A stretch of 64,000 nucleotides of DNA from Gp6-AA40 sp963741135. Lineage in GTDB: Bacteria > Acidobacteriota > Vicinamibacteria > Vicinamibacterales > UBA2999. Of the stretch, positions 38,915 to 48,672 are shown in pieces. The notes beneath the pieces were generated by a model, which saw only the letters and a list, made by a program, of their open reading frames with translations, had not been told where the DNA came from and searched no databases. The stretch covers positions 1,736,001-1,800,000 of the forward strand of contig CAVUHC010000008.1 of assembly GCA_963741135.1 (NCBI GenBank). The letters run 5' to 3'. The position numbers and the translations under genes are program-made. How positions within the stretch are numbered: position 1 is the stretch's first letter; each line of letters begins with the position of its first letter.

Positions 38915-40414
38915 CTAGGAATAGGCTTCGACGATGAGAGCGGTGACGTTGTCAGGTGCCCCGGCCTTCACAGTGGCGGCGATGAGCCCTTCCACTCCCG
39001 CGCGAATATCCTCGGACTCCATCCAGTGGCGGATGTCGGACTCGGACACGCTTTTGGTCAGGCCGTCGGAACACAGCAGGAATCGGTCGCCGGTCCGCAC
39101 GCGATCCCGGCAGAGATCCAGCACCAAGGTCGTCTCGCCGCCGACGGCGCGGGTGATGACATTGGACGGCGCAGCGGTCAACCCTTCCGATTCGACCAGG
39201 CTATGGTCTCGTGTGAGCCGTTCCAACACCCCGCTTCGCGCCCGATACACCCGACTGTCGCCTGCCCAGAGGACCGCGCAGCGCGTGCCCCGCGCCAGCA
39301 GCACCGCGACGGTGCTTCCGCTCAGCGTTCCTTCGCCGTCGGAGCGTGCCGCCGTGCGAATGAGATAGTCGTTGACCCTGTGCAGGCGCTCGACGGCGGC
39401 CTGCACCATCTCCTCGAAGCTGGCGTCTGGCACGAAGTCCGCGAGCGCATCACAGACCATGCGGCTCGCGACTTCCCCGTCGCGGTGTCCTCCGAGGCCA
39501 TCCGCCACGACCCACACACCGACGTCGGTCCGCTCGAGCAGTGCGTCCTGGTTGATGCTTCGCACCAGGCCGACGTCCGTTGCCCCAGCCGACCGGTATC
39601 GAGGCGGGTCGAGATCCTCGACCAGTATTTCTGACTCCGCCTGAAGCGGGCCCGCCTCCACGCGTGCCGGAATCGACTGCCAGTGATTCGTCGTCCACGC
39701 GCCATCCATGAGGGCGGCAAATGTCTCGGGGTGCGGCAAACCCTTCGCAATGAGGCAGCTGGGTTCCACGGCCGCGGATCCATCGGTCCACCAGATCACC
39801 AGGGGGTCGTACAGCTTGGACAGACGCTGTGACAGGATCTGTTCGAGCACGAGTCCCATCTGACCCGGTGAACCGATGGGAATCTGCCAGGCGGTCTGCC
39901 CACTGTCGCTCATGATCGCTTCGGCGGAAGGATCAACCAGGACACGAGGGCGGCCGCACATCGATTCGAGCTCGGCGCTCAGCGCGGTCACCTCCGCGTC
40001 GAAGCGCTCGAAATCGACGCGGTCCGCGGCAAGCGTCTCGATGACCAGTCGCTGAGCGCTCTCGAAAAACGGCTCCAACCCTGTTGTGGCCGAGAGGACG
40101 CTGACGTCCTGCGGTAGTTCAGCCGCGAGCGTCAAGTGAAAGTAGCGCCCCACCCGGTCGACGCTCGGCACCATCAATCCGATCACTGGCGCCGGTCCGA
40201 ATGTCCCGCCTGCGCACGCGAAGCGCCAGGCGGGGCTCGTCAAATAGACGTCGAGCCAGCGATCGCCCAACGTCGACCGGCTCGCGGCGATGCATTCCTG
40301 CAGCCACGCATCCCACTTGGCCACAAAGGCGTCGGAAACACGGCGCCGCAGGAAATCGCCGTGACTCGGAAGCTTGCCGTAGAACCCTAGTTCCAACACC
40401 GCCGATTCACTCAT
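38915..40414 (-). CDS. TagF-PppA fusion: T6SS repressor domain plus PP2C phosphatase
   Basis: A 499-residue intact protein. Residues 1 to about 235 are TagF/DUF2094 (LELGFYGKLPSHGDFLRRRV, FVAKWDAWLQECIAASRSTL, YLTSPAWRFACAGGTFGPAP, GLMVPSVDRVGRYFHLT). Residues about 275-499 are a PP2C phosphatase with metal-binding motifs DVGVWVVADGLGGHRDGEVA, CAVLWAGDSRVYRARSG and DRFLLCSDGLTKSVS. In known T6SSs the phosphatase removes the threonine phosphate that activates the FHA protein, and TagF represses assembly by an independent route; here both are in one chain. Its start overlaps the tssM stop by four bases. Confidence 0.93.
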   Translation of the reverse strand: MSESAVLELGFYGKLPSHGDFLRRRVSDAFVAKWDAWLQECIAASRSTLGDRWLDVYLTSPAWRFACAGGTFGPAPVIGLMVPSVDRVGRYFHLTLAAELPQDVSVLSATTGLEPFFESAQRLVIETLAADRVDFERFDAEVTALSAELESMCGRPRVLVDPSAEAIMSDSGQTAWQIPIGSPGQMGLVLEQILSQRLSKLYDPLVIWWTDGSAAVEPSCLIAKGLPHPETFAALMDGAWTTNHWQSIPARVEAGPLQAESEILVEDLDPPRYRSAGATDVGLVRSINQDALLERTDVGVWVVADGLGGHRDGEVASRMVCDALADFVPDASFEEMVQAAVERLHRVNDYLIRTAARSDGEGTLSGSTVAVLLARGTRCAVLWAGDSRVYRARSGVLERLTRDHSLVESEGLTAAPSNVITRAVGGETTLVLDLCRDRVRTGDRFLLCSDGLTKSVSESDIRHWMESEDIRAGVEGLIAATVKAGAPDNVTALIVEAYS

Positions 40415-43400
40415 GACCCGCAGCGAAACTGCTTCAGGGTCTGGTTCCCGTACGGATTTCTGATGCTGACGCTCTCAACGCGTATGCGTGCCTCGTGGCC
40501 ACCTTTCGCGAACGTGATGATATAGACCGCATCCGTCTCGCGCTGGATTTCCCCCTGGTCGATCAGTCGAAACCATGCCCACGGCCCCTCCGCGGCGATG
40601 TTCGGGTGCACCGTGTTGCGTTGTTCCTCGAACGTCGCAATAGCCCGTCCAGGATTGGGACCTGGCCAGATCATGGGCTTGGCGATGACGGGACCATGAC
40701 GATAGTCGAATGGCTGGCCATCGACATCCAGAATGAACTTCACGGCGCCGGCATCGAGATCGGATGCGGAGACGGAGAAGCGCGCTTCCGGATCCTGTGA
40801 TCCGGGACGGAAGAACATCGCACGGATGCGATCCGCCGCCTCGAATTGCCGCAGCATCGACACGGATCCCCCGATTGGTGCGCCGGATGCATCGTTTCTC
40901 CACTGCCACGGACTTCGCGACGTATCGACCAGGTTCGCAATCTCGGTCTTGAAGAACATGTCGTACACTCCGCCGTAGCCGAACAACCGGCCGAAGTCGG
41001 CCAGCGGCACATCCGTCGGGCCCGCCACGAAGGGATATCGATTGGCAACGATGGCGTTGCACTCTCTGAGGACCTCTTCCTGGTAGCGGTTTTCGAGTGT
41101 ATTGCGCACATTTCCGCGAACCGCCGCCGTCGCACCGTTGGCCACCTGCGTCACCACCGAACCGATGCTCTGGGGCAGAATAGCGACATCACGCTTCAAC
41201 TCGCTCGCCGTCTGGCCGATCGACGCGATCGATTGAGGGTCACCGGGATTAATGCCTCCAACGTCGCTGCCGACAGGCTGCACCTTCTGCTGCAGCTCGC
41301 CCACTTTCTTCAGGATGCCGTCAATGGGTGCGTTGCCCTTTTCGCCGGCGAGGAGCCGATGGATCGGCTCGAAATGAGCCGTAATCTGTGCCCCTGGCAC
41401 CACCGTGGGCACGCCCAGCGCGGCTCGACTCTTGTCCAGAAGTCCTCCCACCCTGCTTCCTAACCCGCCGATGATCCCTGGCTTTACGGGTTCGGGCGGC
41501 TTCACGAGGTAGGTGTTGGCATCGACAACCATCAGTAGCCCGCGGAGCGGCGACGTCGGTCCGCTGAGAATCGCCAGTGCCTCTTTGGTCTGGGCCAATG
41601 ACGACAGCGGCGCCGACTGGATGTCGTTGACGATGCCGTCCCATGTAGCGATGTAGTCCTTTTCGTAGATGTCCAGGAAGTCTGCCGTCAGTTTTGCTGA
41701 TGCTGTGATCGGTGGACGCGTGTCGCCCCATACCCAATACTCATCCGTGAGTTGCTTGACGATCGCATCGGTCCCGGTCCCTTTGTTGGTGATCTCCTCG
41801 AACGCCGCTTTCGAGTAGAGGCTCGGCACGGGCTCCGCGAGACTGATGCGACCCTTGCGCTTCAACACGAGGTCGGCGCCGACCCCCGCAAGCTCGTTGA
41901 GGCGTAGTGGCGCGTGCGTCGTGTCGGAAGCGTAGTAGCTCTTGACGGCGCGATAGACAAGCCCGGCCTGAGACGCCTGGCGCAAAGTGCTGCGCGCCTG
42001 GGCCACGATCACGTCATCGAGCGGGATTGCACGAAGCGAGTCTTCGTACGCGAGCAGGCTGCGGAAGTGTTTCGTGAGCAGGGCGGCGCGATCGGGATCG
42101 GCGGCGTAGGCGGACTGCCATTCTGCATCGGCGAGCGCGGCGAGCTGCGGCTTGTTGAGATGCTCCGGATACCCCAGCATCAAATAGCCCCTGAGGTATG
42201 TGTACAGTTCCTCTGGCTCGGCGGCGTATTCGATCATCCGCTGCCTGAAACGCGCCGCGACGTAGGGCAACATCGCTCCATCGAGCTCGCGCGCGTAGGC
42301 ATCCCGCGCCGCGTCGCGAACGGAATTCGCCTGGTAGAGTCCCCAGCGCATCGCCCACGGTGCCCCGTCTCCGTACCGGCTCGCCGACGTGACGACGGCG
42401 CTCACCGCGTCGAGGCGCGGCAACGCCACGTCCAGGGAGGAGTCCGCCGCGATCGGCGGCACGTCACGCAGCCGAGCCACATCAGCGGCCACCGCGTCGA
42501 TGTAGGCGCGATTCCGGCTGTAGCTCACCGTCCACAGGACGATCCCGAGCACGGCGATAGCCGCCATCGCCGCATAGAGCCCCGCCTGCGCCGCGGCTAT
42601 CCGCATTTCGAACCGGCGATTCACGCCGGCGAGACCCGACTCCGCCAGCATGACATCCTTCAAGAGCCGTTCGATGAAATACGCCTTGCCACGACCGCCC
42701 GGCGGGATGACCGCGTCGGGCGCGACCGCGAGCCGGCGCACGAAAGCCCCCAAAAGGCGATCGATCGGCGTTCCCTCCTGCGTGCCGCTCGTGAAGTACA
42801 CCCCGCGCAGCAGCACCTGCTGATCGAACCGGGTCGACACGAACACGTCGGTCACGAACTGGCTGAGAGCATCGCGCAATGCGGCCATCTGCAGCGGGAA
42901 GCCGAAGATCTTCGTACGGCGGCGGCTATCGCGATCCTCCTCGAGCCGCCCGAACAGGAGTCCGTTCAGCCGCGCGATCAACGCATCGAACTCCGCTGGA
43001 AACGACGGCGCGGCCTCCCCTTTGACCGTCTGATCGTAGGGGAACGTCACCCCCCAGACCTGCGCGCGCCCCTCCTGCGTCAGGTCGTCGAAGTACTCCG
43101 TGAAGCCGGCAACCAGGTCGCACTTGGTGACCATCAGATACACGGGAAGCTGTATGCGCAACTCTCGATTGAGCTCGTTCAATCGCCGGCGGGCGGCCGC
43201 CACGTGTGCCTCGTGGCCGGCACGGCCGGCCGTCATCAGGTCCTGTGCGCTGATCGTGAGGATGATTCCGTTGACAGGACGGCGCGCGCGATACTTGCGC
43301 AGGAGAGCGAGGAACTCGGCCCAGCCCTCGCTGTCGGCGGCACTGTCGGAATCCTGGGTCGTGTAGCGGCCGGCGGTGTCGAGAAAGACGGCTTCGTCCG

Positions 43401-43902
43401 TAAACCACCAGTCGCAATTGCGCGTCCCACCCACTCCCCTCAGCGCTCCTTTCCCGGTCCGCTGCTCGAGGGGGAAATGCAGGCCGGAGTTCACGAGCGC
43501 GGTGGTCTTCCCTGAACCGGGCGCACCGATGATTACGTACCACGGGAGGTCGTAGAGACTGTGACCGCTTCGCCGTTTCTGTTTAAGTGTCGCGACCGCT
43601 TCCTCGAACCGCTCGCGCAGCACGACCGCGTCGGCGCTGGGCCTGCCCTGGTCGGCGCTCGCCTGCTTGACCACCGCGGCGACCAGGTTGTCGCTGGCCC
43701 GATTGGCGCGCAGCCGCTTGAGCAGGACCGAGGCGCCCCACAACGCGACCACCAGCGCGATGGCAATCAGTCTGGCCGTCGCCGAATCGAGCGGATGATA
43801 GTCGGCGAACGCAAAGTAGGGCCCGGCGTACCAGATGAACACGGCAAAGAGCGCCAGGCCCAGCAGGATCACGAACGTGCGGCTTTTCAAGAAGGACAGC
43901 AT
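40411..43902 (-). CDS. tssM: TssM (IcmF) membrane complex protein
   Basis: A 1,163-residue intact inner-membrane protein. The start is ATG 43902 (MLSFLKSRTFVILLGLALFA); the longer ORF to 44151 overlaps tssL and is rejected. Two N-terminal membrane helices (about 9-27 and 44-61), a cytoplasmic NTPase domain with Walker A GAPGSGKT at residues 126-133, VFLDTAGRYT and YLMVTKCDLVAGFTEYFDD, a third helix (AAMAAIAVLGIVLWTVS) and a long periplasmic part ending in ESVSIRNPYGNQTLKQFRCG. The longest unbroken gene in the window. It bridges TssL and the outer-membrane lipoprotein TssJ. Confidence 0.96.
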   Translation of the reverse strand: MLSFLKSRTFVILLGLALFAVFIWYAGPYFAFADYHPLDSATARLIAIALVVALWGASVLLKRLRANRASDNLVAAVVKQASADQGRPSADAVVLRERFEEAVATLKQKRRSGHSLYDLPWYVIIGAPGSGKTTALVNSGLHFPLEQRTGKGALRGVGGTRNCDWWFTDEAVFLDTAGRYTTQDSDSAADSEGWAEFLALLRKYRARRPVNGIILTISAQDLMTAGRAGHEAHVAAARRRLNELNRELRIQLPVYLMVTKCDLVAGFTEYFDDLTQEGRAQVWGVTFPYDQTVKGEAAPSFPAEFDALIARLNGLLFGRLEEDRDSRRRTKIFGFPLQMAALRDALSQFVTDVFVSTRFDQQVLLRGVYFTSGTQEGTPIDRLLGAFVRRLAVAPDAVIPPGGRGKAYFIERLLKDVMLAESGLAGVNRRFEMRIAAAQAGLYAAMAAIAVLGIVLWTVSYSRNRAYIDAVAADVARLRDVPPIAADSSLDVALPRLDAVSAVVTSASRYGDGAPWAMRWGLYQANSVRDAARDAYARELDGAMLPYVAARFRQRMIEYAAEPEELYTYLRGYLMLGYPEHLNKPQLAALADAEWQSAYAADPDRAALLTKHFRSLLAYEDSLRAIPLDDVIVAQARSTLRQASQAGLVYRAVKSYYASDTTHAPLRLNELAGVGADLVLKRKGRISLAEPVPSLYSKAAFEEITNKGTGTDAIVKQLTDEYWVWGDTRPPITASAKLTADFLDIYEKDYIATWDGIVNDIQSAPLSSLAQTKEALAILSGPTSPLRGLLMVVDANTYLVKPPEPVKPGIIGGLGSRVGGLLDKSRAALGVPTVVPGAQITAHFEPIHRLLAGEKGNAPIDGILKKVGELQQKVQPVGSDVGGINPGDPQSIASIGQTASELKRDVAILPQSIGSVVTQVANGATAAVRGNVRNTLENRYQEEVLRECNAIVANRYPFVAGPTDVPLADFGRLFGYGGVYDMFFKTEIANLVDTSRSPWQWRNDASGAPIGGSVSMLRQFEAADRIRAMFFRPGSQDPEARFSVSASDLDAGAVKFILDVDGQPFDYRHGPVIAKPMIWPGPNPGRAIATFEEQRNTVHPNIAAEGPWAWFRLIDQGEIQRETDAVYIITFAKGGHEARIRVESVSIRNPYGNQTLKQFRCGS

Positions 43903-43921
43903 AGGTCGTTCATCTCGCTCG

Positions 43922-45233
43922 TCAACGCACGTGGATGATTTCGACGCGTCGGTTGCGCGCACGGTTCTCCGGTTCCGACTCGGGCTCGTAGCGAGGCCGG
44001 GACGAACCCACGCCGCTCCACTCGATACGCGCGGGATTCGCGGTGCCCCGCTGGAGAATCCTCGCGACACCGACCGCACGCTCGCGTGACAAATCGAAGT
44101 TGTTCCGGTAGCGGAGCGAGGCGAGTGGCTGATCGTCAGTGTGCCCCTCAACCAGCACGCGCCCCGCCACCTGGTTCAGTGCAGCCGCGACGCGCTGCAG
44201 CAGGGCGGTATACCTGGGGTTCGGCGTGGCGCTGCCCGACGCGAACAGGTCAGGTGCGAGCGGCGTGATGGTTGTGCGACCGCCCTCGCCCTCCTCAACG
44301 ACGCTCAACTCGTCGGGTGCTTCGTTAGCCAAGAGCATCTTCAGTGTCGGCCCGCGTGCCGGCGCAGCCGCCACCGGTGCGTGGAAGCCCTCGAGGCCCA
44401 CCTTTGCGAGCTCGGCATGTATGGGTGCCGCCGCCCGCCCGAGACGGGCGTAGTAGACCGCGAACGTGATCGCGAGCAGGGCCAGCGCCGTCGCGCCGAC
44501 CACCCACCACGGCACGTAGCGCACCAGCCGGCTGCGTCGGTCTTCAACGCCCTTCCAGCGCACCGACAATTCCGGCGGCACTGTGCCCCGCTGATTGCGA
44601 ATGGTCCGGAACAGCGTGTGTTTGACTTCCGCGAGTTGCACGTCCCCTCTCGGAAGCACCTGGAACTTCCCGGCGAAGCCGAGTGCCAGACAGAGGTACT
44701 GCAGCTCGAGCAACTCGATATGTCGAGCAGGATCCTGCGAAGCCCGCTCGAGCAGATCGAAGAACTTATCGCCGGCCCATGCATCGCGATGCAGCGCCAC
44801 GAGCAGAGGCTGCTGCGCCCATTCGCTCTGCGATCCCCAGGGTGTCGACAGCACGGCCTCATCCAGGCTGGCGCACAGCAGGTAGCTCGCGGCGCGCACG
44901 ACCTCGCTGGGGACGCCCAGCAACCGCGCGCGCTCCTCGAACCGGCGAATCTCGTCGAGCGCATGGCGTCGCAGGCCCGCCAGATCGGGCGCAGCCAGGG
45001 TGCCGCGCAGCTGACCAGCGAGCAGCAGCAGCGGACTCGCGGCCTGCACCGCCGGACTGAGCCCGGCGCCCAGAGATTCCCGGGCGACGTCAGAAATCGG
45101 GTCGGCGTACGGGCTCGCCGCCGCACTGCGGACGCTGGGGAGGCCCGATCTCGCTCGGGCTTCGCTTGCCGGCGCCGGGCCGAGGCCGCAGCACGGTGCT
45201 TTCTGACTGCGCGAAAGGATCGTTATCCGACAT
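43922..45233 (-). CDS. tssL: TssL (DotU/IcmH) with C-terminal OmpA domain, one frameshift
   Basis: Starts at ATG 45233 (MSDNDPFAQSESTVLRPRPG, then GAGKRSPSEIG). The frame changes near 45150 and continues with SPLLLLAGQLRGTLAAPDLA, YLLCASLDEAVLSTPWGSQS and FFDLLERASQDPARHIELLE, the DotU cytoplasmic domain. One membrane helix (WWVVGATALALLAITFAVYY), then a periplasmic OmpA-like peptidoglycan-binding domain (VLVEGHTDDQPLASLRYRNN, LSRERAVGVARIL, NRRVEIIHV). About 437 residues. An 'extended' TssL of this kind anchors the complex to the wall. 19 bases before tssM. Confidence 0.93.
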
Positions 45234-45306
45234 CGGCGAAATCGACCCCTGCAATGTGAACCGCTTGGCGTACTCACCCGCTCCACAACGTGGACCGGGC
45301 GACTAA

Positions 45307-46637
45307 CTAACGGATCGCCCAGAACTCCAACGCCAGACCGGGAAACTCTCCGGCAACCTGCATGGCCACCACGCCGGAGGTCTTGAGCTGGCTCCACAGC
45401 TCGTTCGACTGATCGAGCTCGAAATACACGAAGCCCGCATGAAACGGAATCTGCCGGGGTGCCACAGGCACCGGGTGGACCGGCACGCCGGGGAGAGACG
45501 CGTTGACCAGAGCGCTAATCTGATCGGGCGGACCGATCCTCAGCTGCCCTGGGAAATTTCTCCGGAGCTCTTCGGATGGCAGGTCGGCGCGCGCTCCCAG
45601 CACGAACACCGCCGTGTTGAAGAGCGCGCGATCCCCAACCATGGCGAGCTTGAAACCGAACTTCTTCTCCTCGATCGGGATAGGAATCGCGCTTTGTTCA
45701 AACCCCCTTGGAATTGACGCCGCAACTCAGCGATCACGGGCTCGAATGATTCACGCAGCCGATCGTGCCTATAGGGTGGGAACCCTGGCACCCGCTTCGA
45801 GTCCGAGGTAAATGTGGCCAGGTCTCCGGCCGCCGACACACAGACGCGGAACAGTTCTTCGGGGTGCGGGTCCCCCGAGTCGGCAAAATGAGCGATCAAT
45901 GGCTCGTAACGATTGATCGCCTGAAGCATCAAGAACTGGCCGATCTCCGCCGCGCCCCCCCGGTCGGTCGCCACTACTCGTCCCGCGAGCGCTTCACCCT
46001 GCTGATGCAGCATCCCGACGAGCTCCTTTATGAACGTCCCGAGCCGCGTCGATGCGCGCGCGTGCAGCACCGTCGGAATGAACGCGTCCTCGAGCACGAC
46101 CTGTTTGTCGGATCGACACTCAATCAGATGGGCCAGTGGGATGCACGCGTAGGCCTGGGTGAGGTCGCTCGCGAAAAGGAATCGCGTGCGCAGCGCGCCC
46201 ACTTCGAGCAGGGCGCCGTTTCCGGACGCCGAGGTGACATCGCGCGCCTCCCACTCCCGCACGTCGTGCCGGACCAGACCATCAGCGCTTGCTGTCCGAC
46301 CGACTTCTGCGGTATTGGCGCGGCGCGCCGGTACCGCCAGGTAGACAATCTGGTCGCGAACCTGGGGCCCGACGTCGATTGGTGCGGGAAGGGGATCGTC
46401 ATCCGGCATTCGGAACGGCGTCCCGTCTGGAAACACGCCGGCGGCGCGACTCAACGCGAGCTTGCCGATGCGCAACAAGTCGCGCTCGAGCTCGATTTCG
46501 GTGAACCCCCAGCTATGAGGGATAAGAGCCTGGCATCGTCCTTCGACGAACCGCTCGAAGTAGCGATCCTGCTGCTGGAAGTGTTGGGGTTGGAGGAACA
46601 GCCCCTCGGACCAGACGACCTTGTTATGAGCCGACAT
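45307..46637 (-). CDS. tssK: TssK baseplate-membrane connector, one frameshift
   Basis: From ATG 46637: KVVWSEGLFLQPQHFQQQDR is the TssK hallmark, followed by ERDLLRIGKLALSRAAGVFP, FIPTVLHARASTRLGTFIKE and FLMLQAINRYEPLIAHFADS. Near 45695 the frame changes, continuing FGFKLAMVGDRALFNTAVFV, LGARADLPSEELRRNFPGQL and QVAGEFPGLALEFWAIR. Reassembled length is about 443 residues. TssK trimers link the baseplate to TssL/TssM. Confidence 0.94.
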
Positions 46638-46696
46638 TCACGTATCCGGGGTGCCCTGAAAAGTTGACTACGCTAATGTGCGGTGGCTGGTCACGA

Positions 46697-47203
46697 TTAA
46701 TTCGCAGCGACCGCGAGCACAATGCGCGCACGCTCAATCCCGAGGGTCAGGGTGTTGGGCGATGCCGGCACAAGCACCCGCCATTGTGCGTTGCGAATAT
46801 CACGAAATGCTGCGACGGCGCCGACGTAGCGGGTCTCGCCCGAGAGCGTGACATCCATCGTCCGCCGCTCCGCCGGCGCAAGCACGAATTCGTCGCGGCT
46901 GATCAACTCTGGTCCAAGCACTTTCTGATCGTCATCGAACAACGCGAAGAAGTCCGCCCCTGTGAATGCGGCGTCGGTCCGCAGCTGATACACACGCACG
47001 ACAACCGGCGACGGTCTGCCGGTCGCGTCCGGGTTCGTATCTGCGCTCGCGGCCAGCGTCATGGAAGCTTTGACGCGTGCATCCGGCGGCGCGGCAATCG
47101 TGATAGACGGGGGCGCCGGAGGAGGCGCCTTACCACAACTCACCGCGGCAAGAACCCCCACGAACGTCCATCCCAGAACGAGCGGTCGATAACGGCAGAT
47201 CAT
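46697..47203 (-). CDS. tssJ: TssJ outer-membrane lipoprotein
   Basis: A 168-residue intact lipoprotein from ATG 47203. Signal GWTFVGVLAAVSC ends at the lipobox cysteine, followed by a Pro-rich linker and the transthyretin-like domain: VVRVYQLRTDAAFTGADFFA, LFDDDQKVLGPELISRDEFV and YVGAVAAFRDIRNAQWRV. It holds TssM to the outer membrane. Between tagH and tssK in the operon. Confidence 0.93.
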   Translation of the reverse strand: MICRYRPLVLGWTFVGVLAAVSCGKAPPPAPPSITIAAPPDARVKASMTLAASADTNPDATGRPSPVVVRVYQLRTDAAFTGADFFALFDDDQKVLGPELISRDEFVLAPAERRTMDVTLSGETRYVGAVAAFRDIRNAQWRVLVPASPNTLTLGIERARIVLAVAAN

Positions 47204-47249
47204 ATGTCGCGTGACGTGACGCCCGGCTCCAGCGGTTTGAGGCGCAGCC

Positions 47250-48608
47250 CTAGCCTTTGAGCCGCTTCACCTGTTCTTTGTACGCCTCGACAAACTCATC
47301 GCCGAACAACTCGCGGTAGCATTTTCCAGAATCCTTGACCATATCATGAAACTTCTCCCGGTACAGCTCCCAGTAGCGAAGCTTGGCCGGTGCAGCGAGC
47401 AGCGCGCCCTTCTTCAATTGACGATCGAAATCCGCCTGTAGGCGATCCGGATCGAATTCTGACAACATGGCTTCAAACCCCGCGCGCATGCCCGCAAGCA
47501 TGGCCATCTCGTGATTCCTCACATCGTCAAATGCGTCCTCGAACGCTTCAACCGGCCCTATGAATGCCGTGTTGCGCTTGACAAGCAGGTTGTGAAGCGC
47601 GTCGTCGACGTTGACCGAATACTTGAGCGGGTTGTTCCCCTTCTGCCCGTAGACCGTCATCTCCATCCGAAACTCGCGCTTGAGTTCGTTGCGCGCCTTC
47701 AGCGCGTCCATGACTCCGCCGACCACGGCACGCAGAATCTCTCCGAAGCTGCGAGCCAGTTCAGGGGTCACGTCGACGTTTTCGAGCCCGGCTCCGAGCA
47801 GGACCGCGTGCAGGTCGCCAGCGCTAGGAACAGGGGCGGTAACGTTTGACTCCGGTTTCGGCGAAGGCGGTGCGACTGGCGATGGTTCGGGCGGCTTCGC
47901 AACCGCCGACCGCCGCCGCGGTCCTGGAACGCGCGAGTCGCCGATTGGCTTCGGTGCCGGCGGAACTGGTATGTCCCCGCTTTCGTCGAGCGCCGGATTG
48001 TAATTGATTGGAATGACCGGCGACACCTTCGCTGCTGACGGCTGTTCCGATGCCGGATCGATAGGCCGGGGTAGCTCGATGTGATCGTTCAGCGCCGGTT
48101 TGCCTCGTAAGTCGTCAAGCCTTGGCGAATCGGACTTCGATGGTTTCGATTCTAAACCGAGCCCCTCCCACCAATCCGATTCGTTGTCGTGGATCGACAC
48201 GGGGACGACGTCGGGAAGCCGCGCGGATCGGTCCGACGCAAACGGCCCGAATGAATTATCAGACGATGCGGCTTTCTCTGCCGGCGGGCTCGTGATTGAC
48301 ACGCAGATCTCATAGGGCTCGATGAAAATCCGATCGCCCGACTTCAGCGCATACGGCTGGCCCTTCACCAGGCCGTTGTCCTGTGAGTTGACGCAGACGC
48401 CGTTCCTGCTCGTGTCCTCGATGTAGAACACGCCATCGACGTATCGGATCAACGCATGCTGGCTGGAAATGTGAAGGGTCGGATCCGGCAGAGCCCAGTA
48501 GTTGCCGGGTGCTCGGCCAATGGAACCGCCGACGGCTTTGAATACCTTGCGACGCGCCGCTCCAACCTTCTCTGCGTTTAAGCCGGTGATTTCGAGGGTG
48601 AGGATCAT
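47250..48608 (-). CDS. tagH: TagH/Fha forkhead-associated domain protein
   Basis: A 452-residue intact protein from ATG 48608. Residues 1-100 are an FHA phosphothreonine-binding domain (GSIGRAPGNYWALPDPTLHI, SSQHALIRYVDGVFYIEDTS, RNGVCVN). A disordered Pro/Ser-rich linker follows, then a C-terminal helical type VI FHA domain (FGEILRAVVGGVMDALKARN, LLVKRNTAFIGPVEAFEDAF, FYREL-like CYRELFGDEFVEAYKEQVK). In threonine-phosphorylation-controlled T6SSs, kinase-phosphorylated targets bind this FHA domain to trigger assembly. The three kinases are just upstream in the transcription direction and the PP2C enzyme downstream. Confidence 0.93.
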   Translation of the reverse strand: MILTLEITGLNAEKVGAARRKVFKAVGGSIGRAPGNYWALPDPTLHISSQHALIRYVDGVFYIEDTSRNGVCVNSQDNGLVKGQPYALKSGDRIFIEPYEICVSITSPPAEKAASSDNSFGPFASDRSARLPDVVPVSIHDNESDWWEGLGLESKPSKSDSPRLDDLRGKPALNDHIELPRPIDPASEQPSAAKVSPVIPINYNPALDESGDIPVPPAPKPIGDSRVPGPRRRSAVAKPPEPSPVAPPSPKPESNVTAPVPSAGDLHAVLLGAGLENVDVTPELARSFGEILRAVVGGVMDALKARNELKREFRMEMTVYGQKGNNPLKYSVNVDDALHNLLVKRNTAFIGPVEAFEDAFDDVRNHEMAMLAGMRAGFEAMLSEFDPDRLQADFDRQLKKGALLAAPAKLRYWELYREKFHDMVKDSGKCYRELFGDEFVEAYKEQVKRLKG

Positions 48609-48672
48609 GGCCCTTTATGCTACCCAGTGTACCGCCTCGGAGACGTGGGTCTTCGTCGGTACGTCGTGTGGC

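Noticed and set aside
41914..43515. A 533-residue plus-strand frame opposite tssM
   Set aside because: Antisense shadow of an intact, fully motif-supported tssM.
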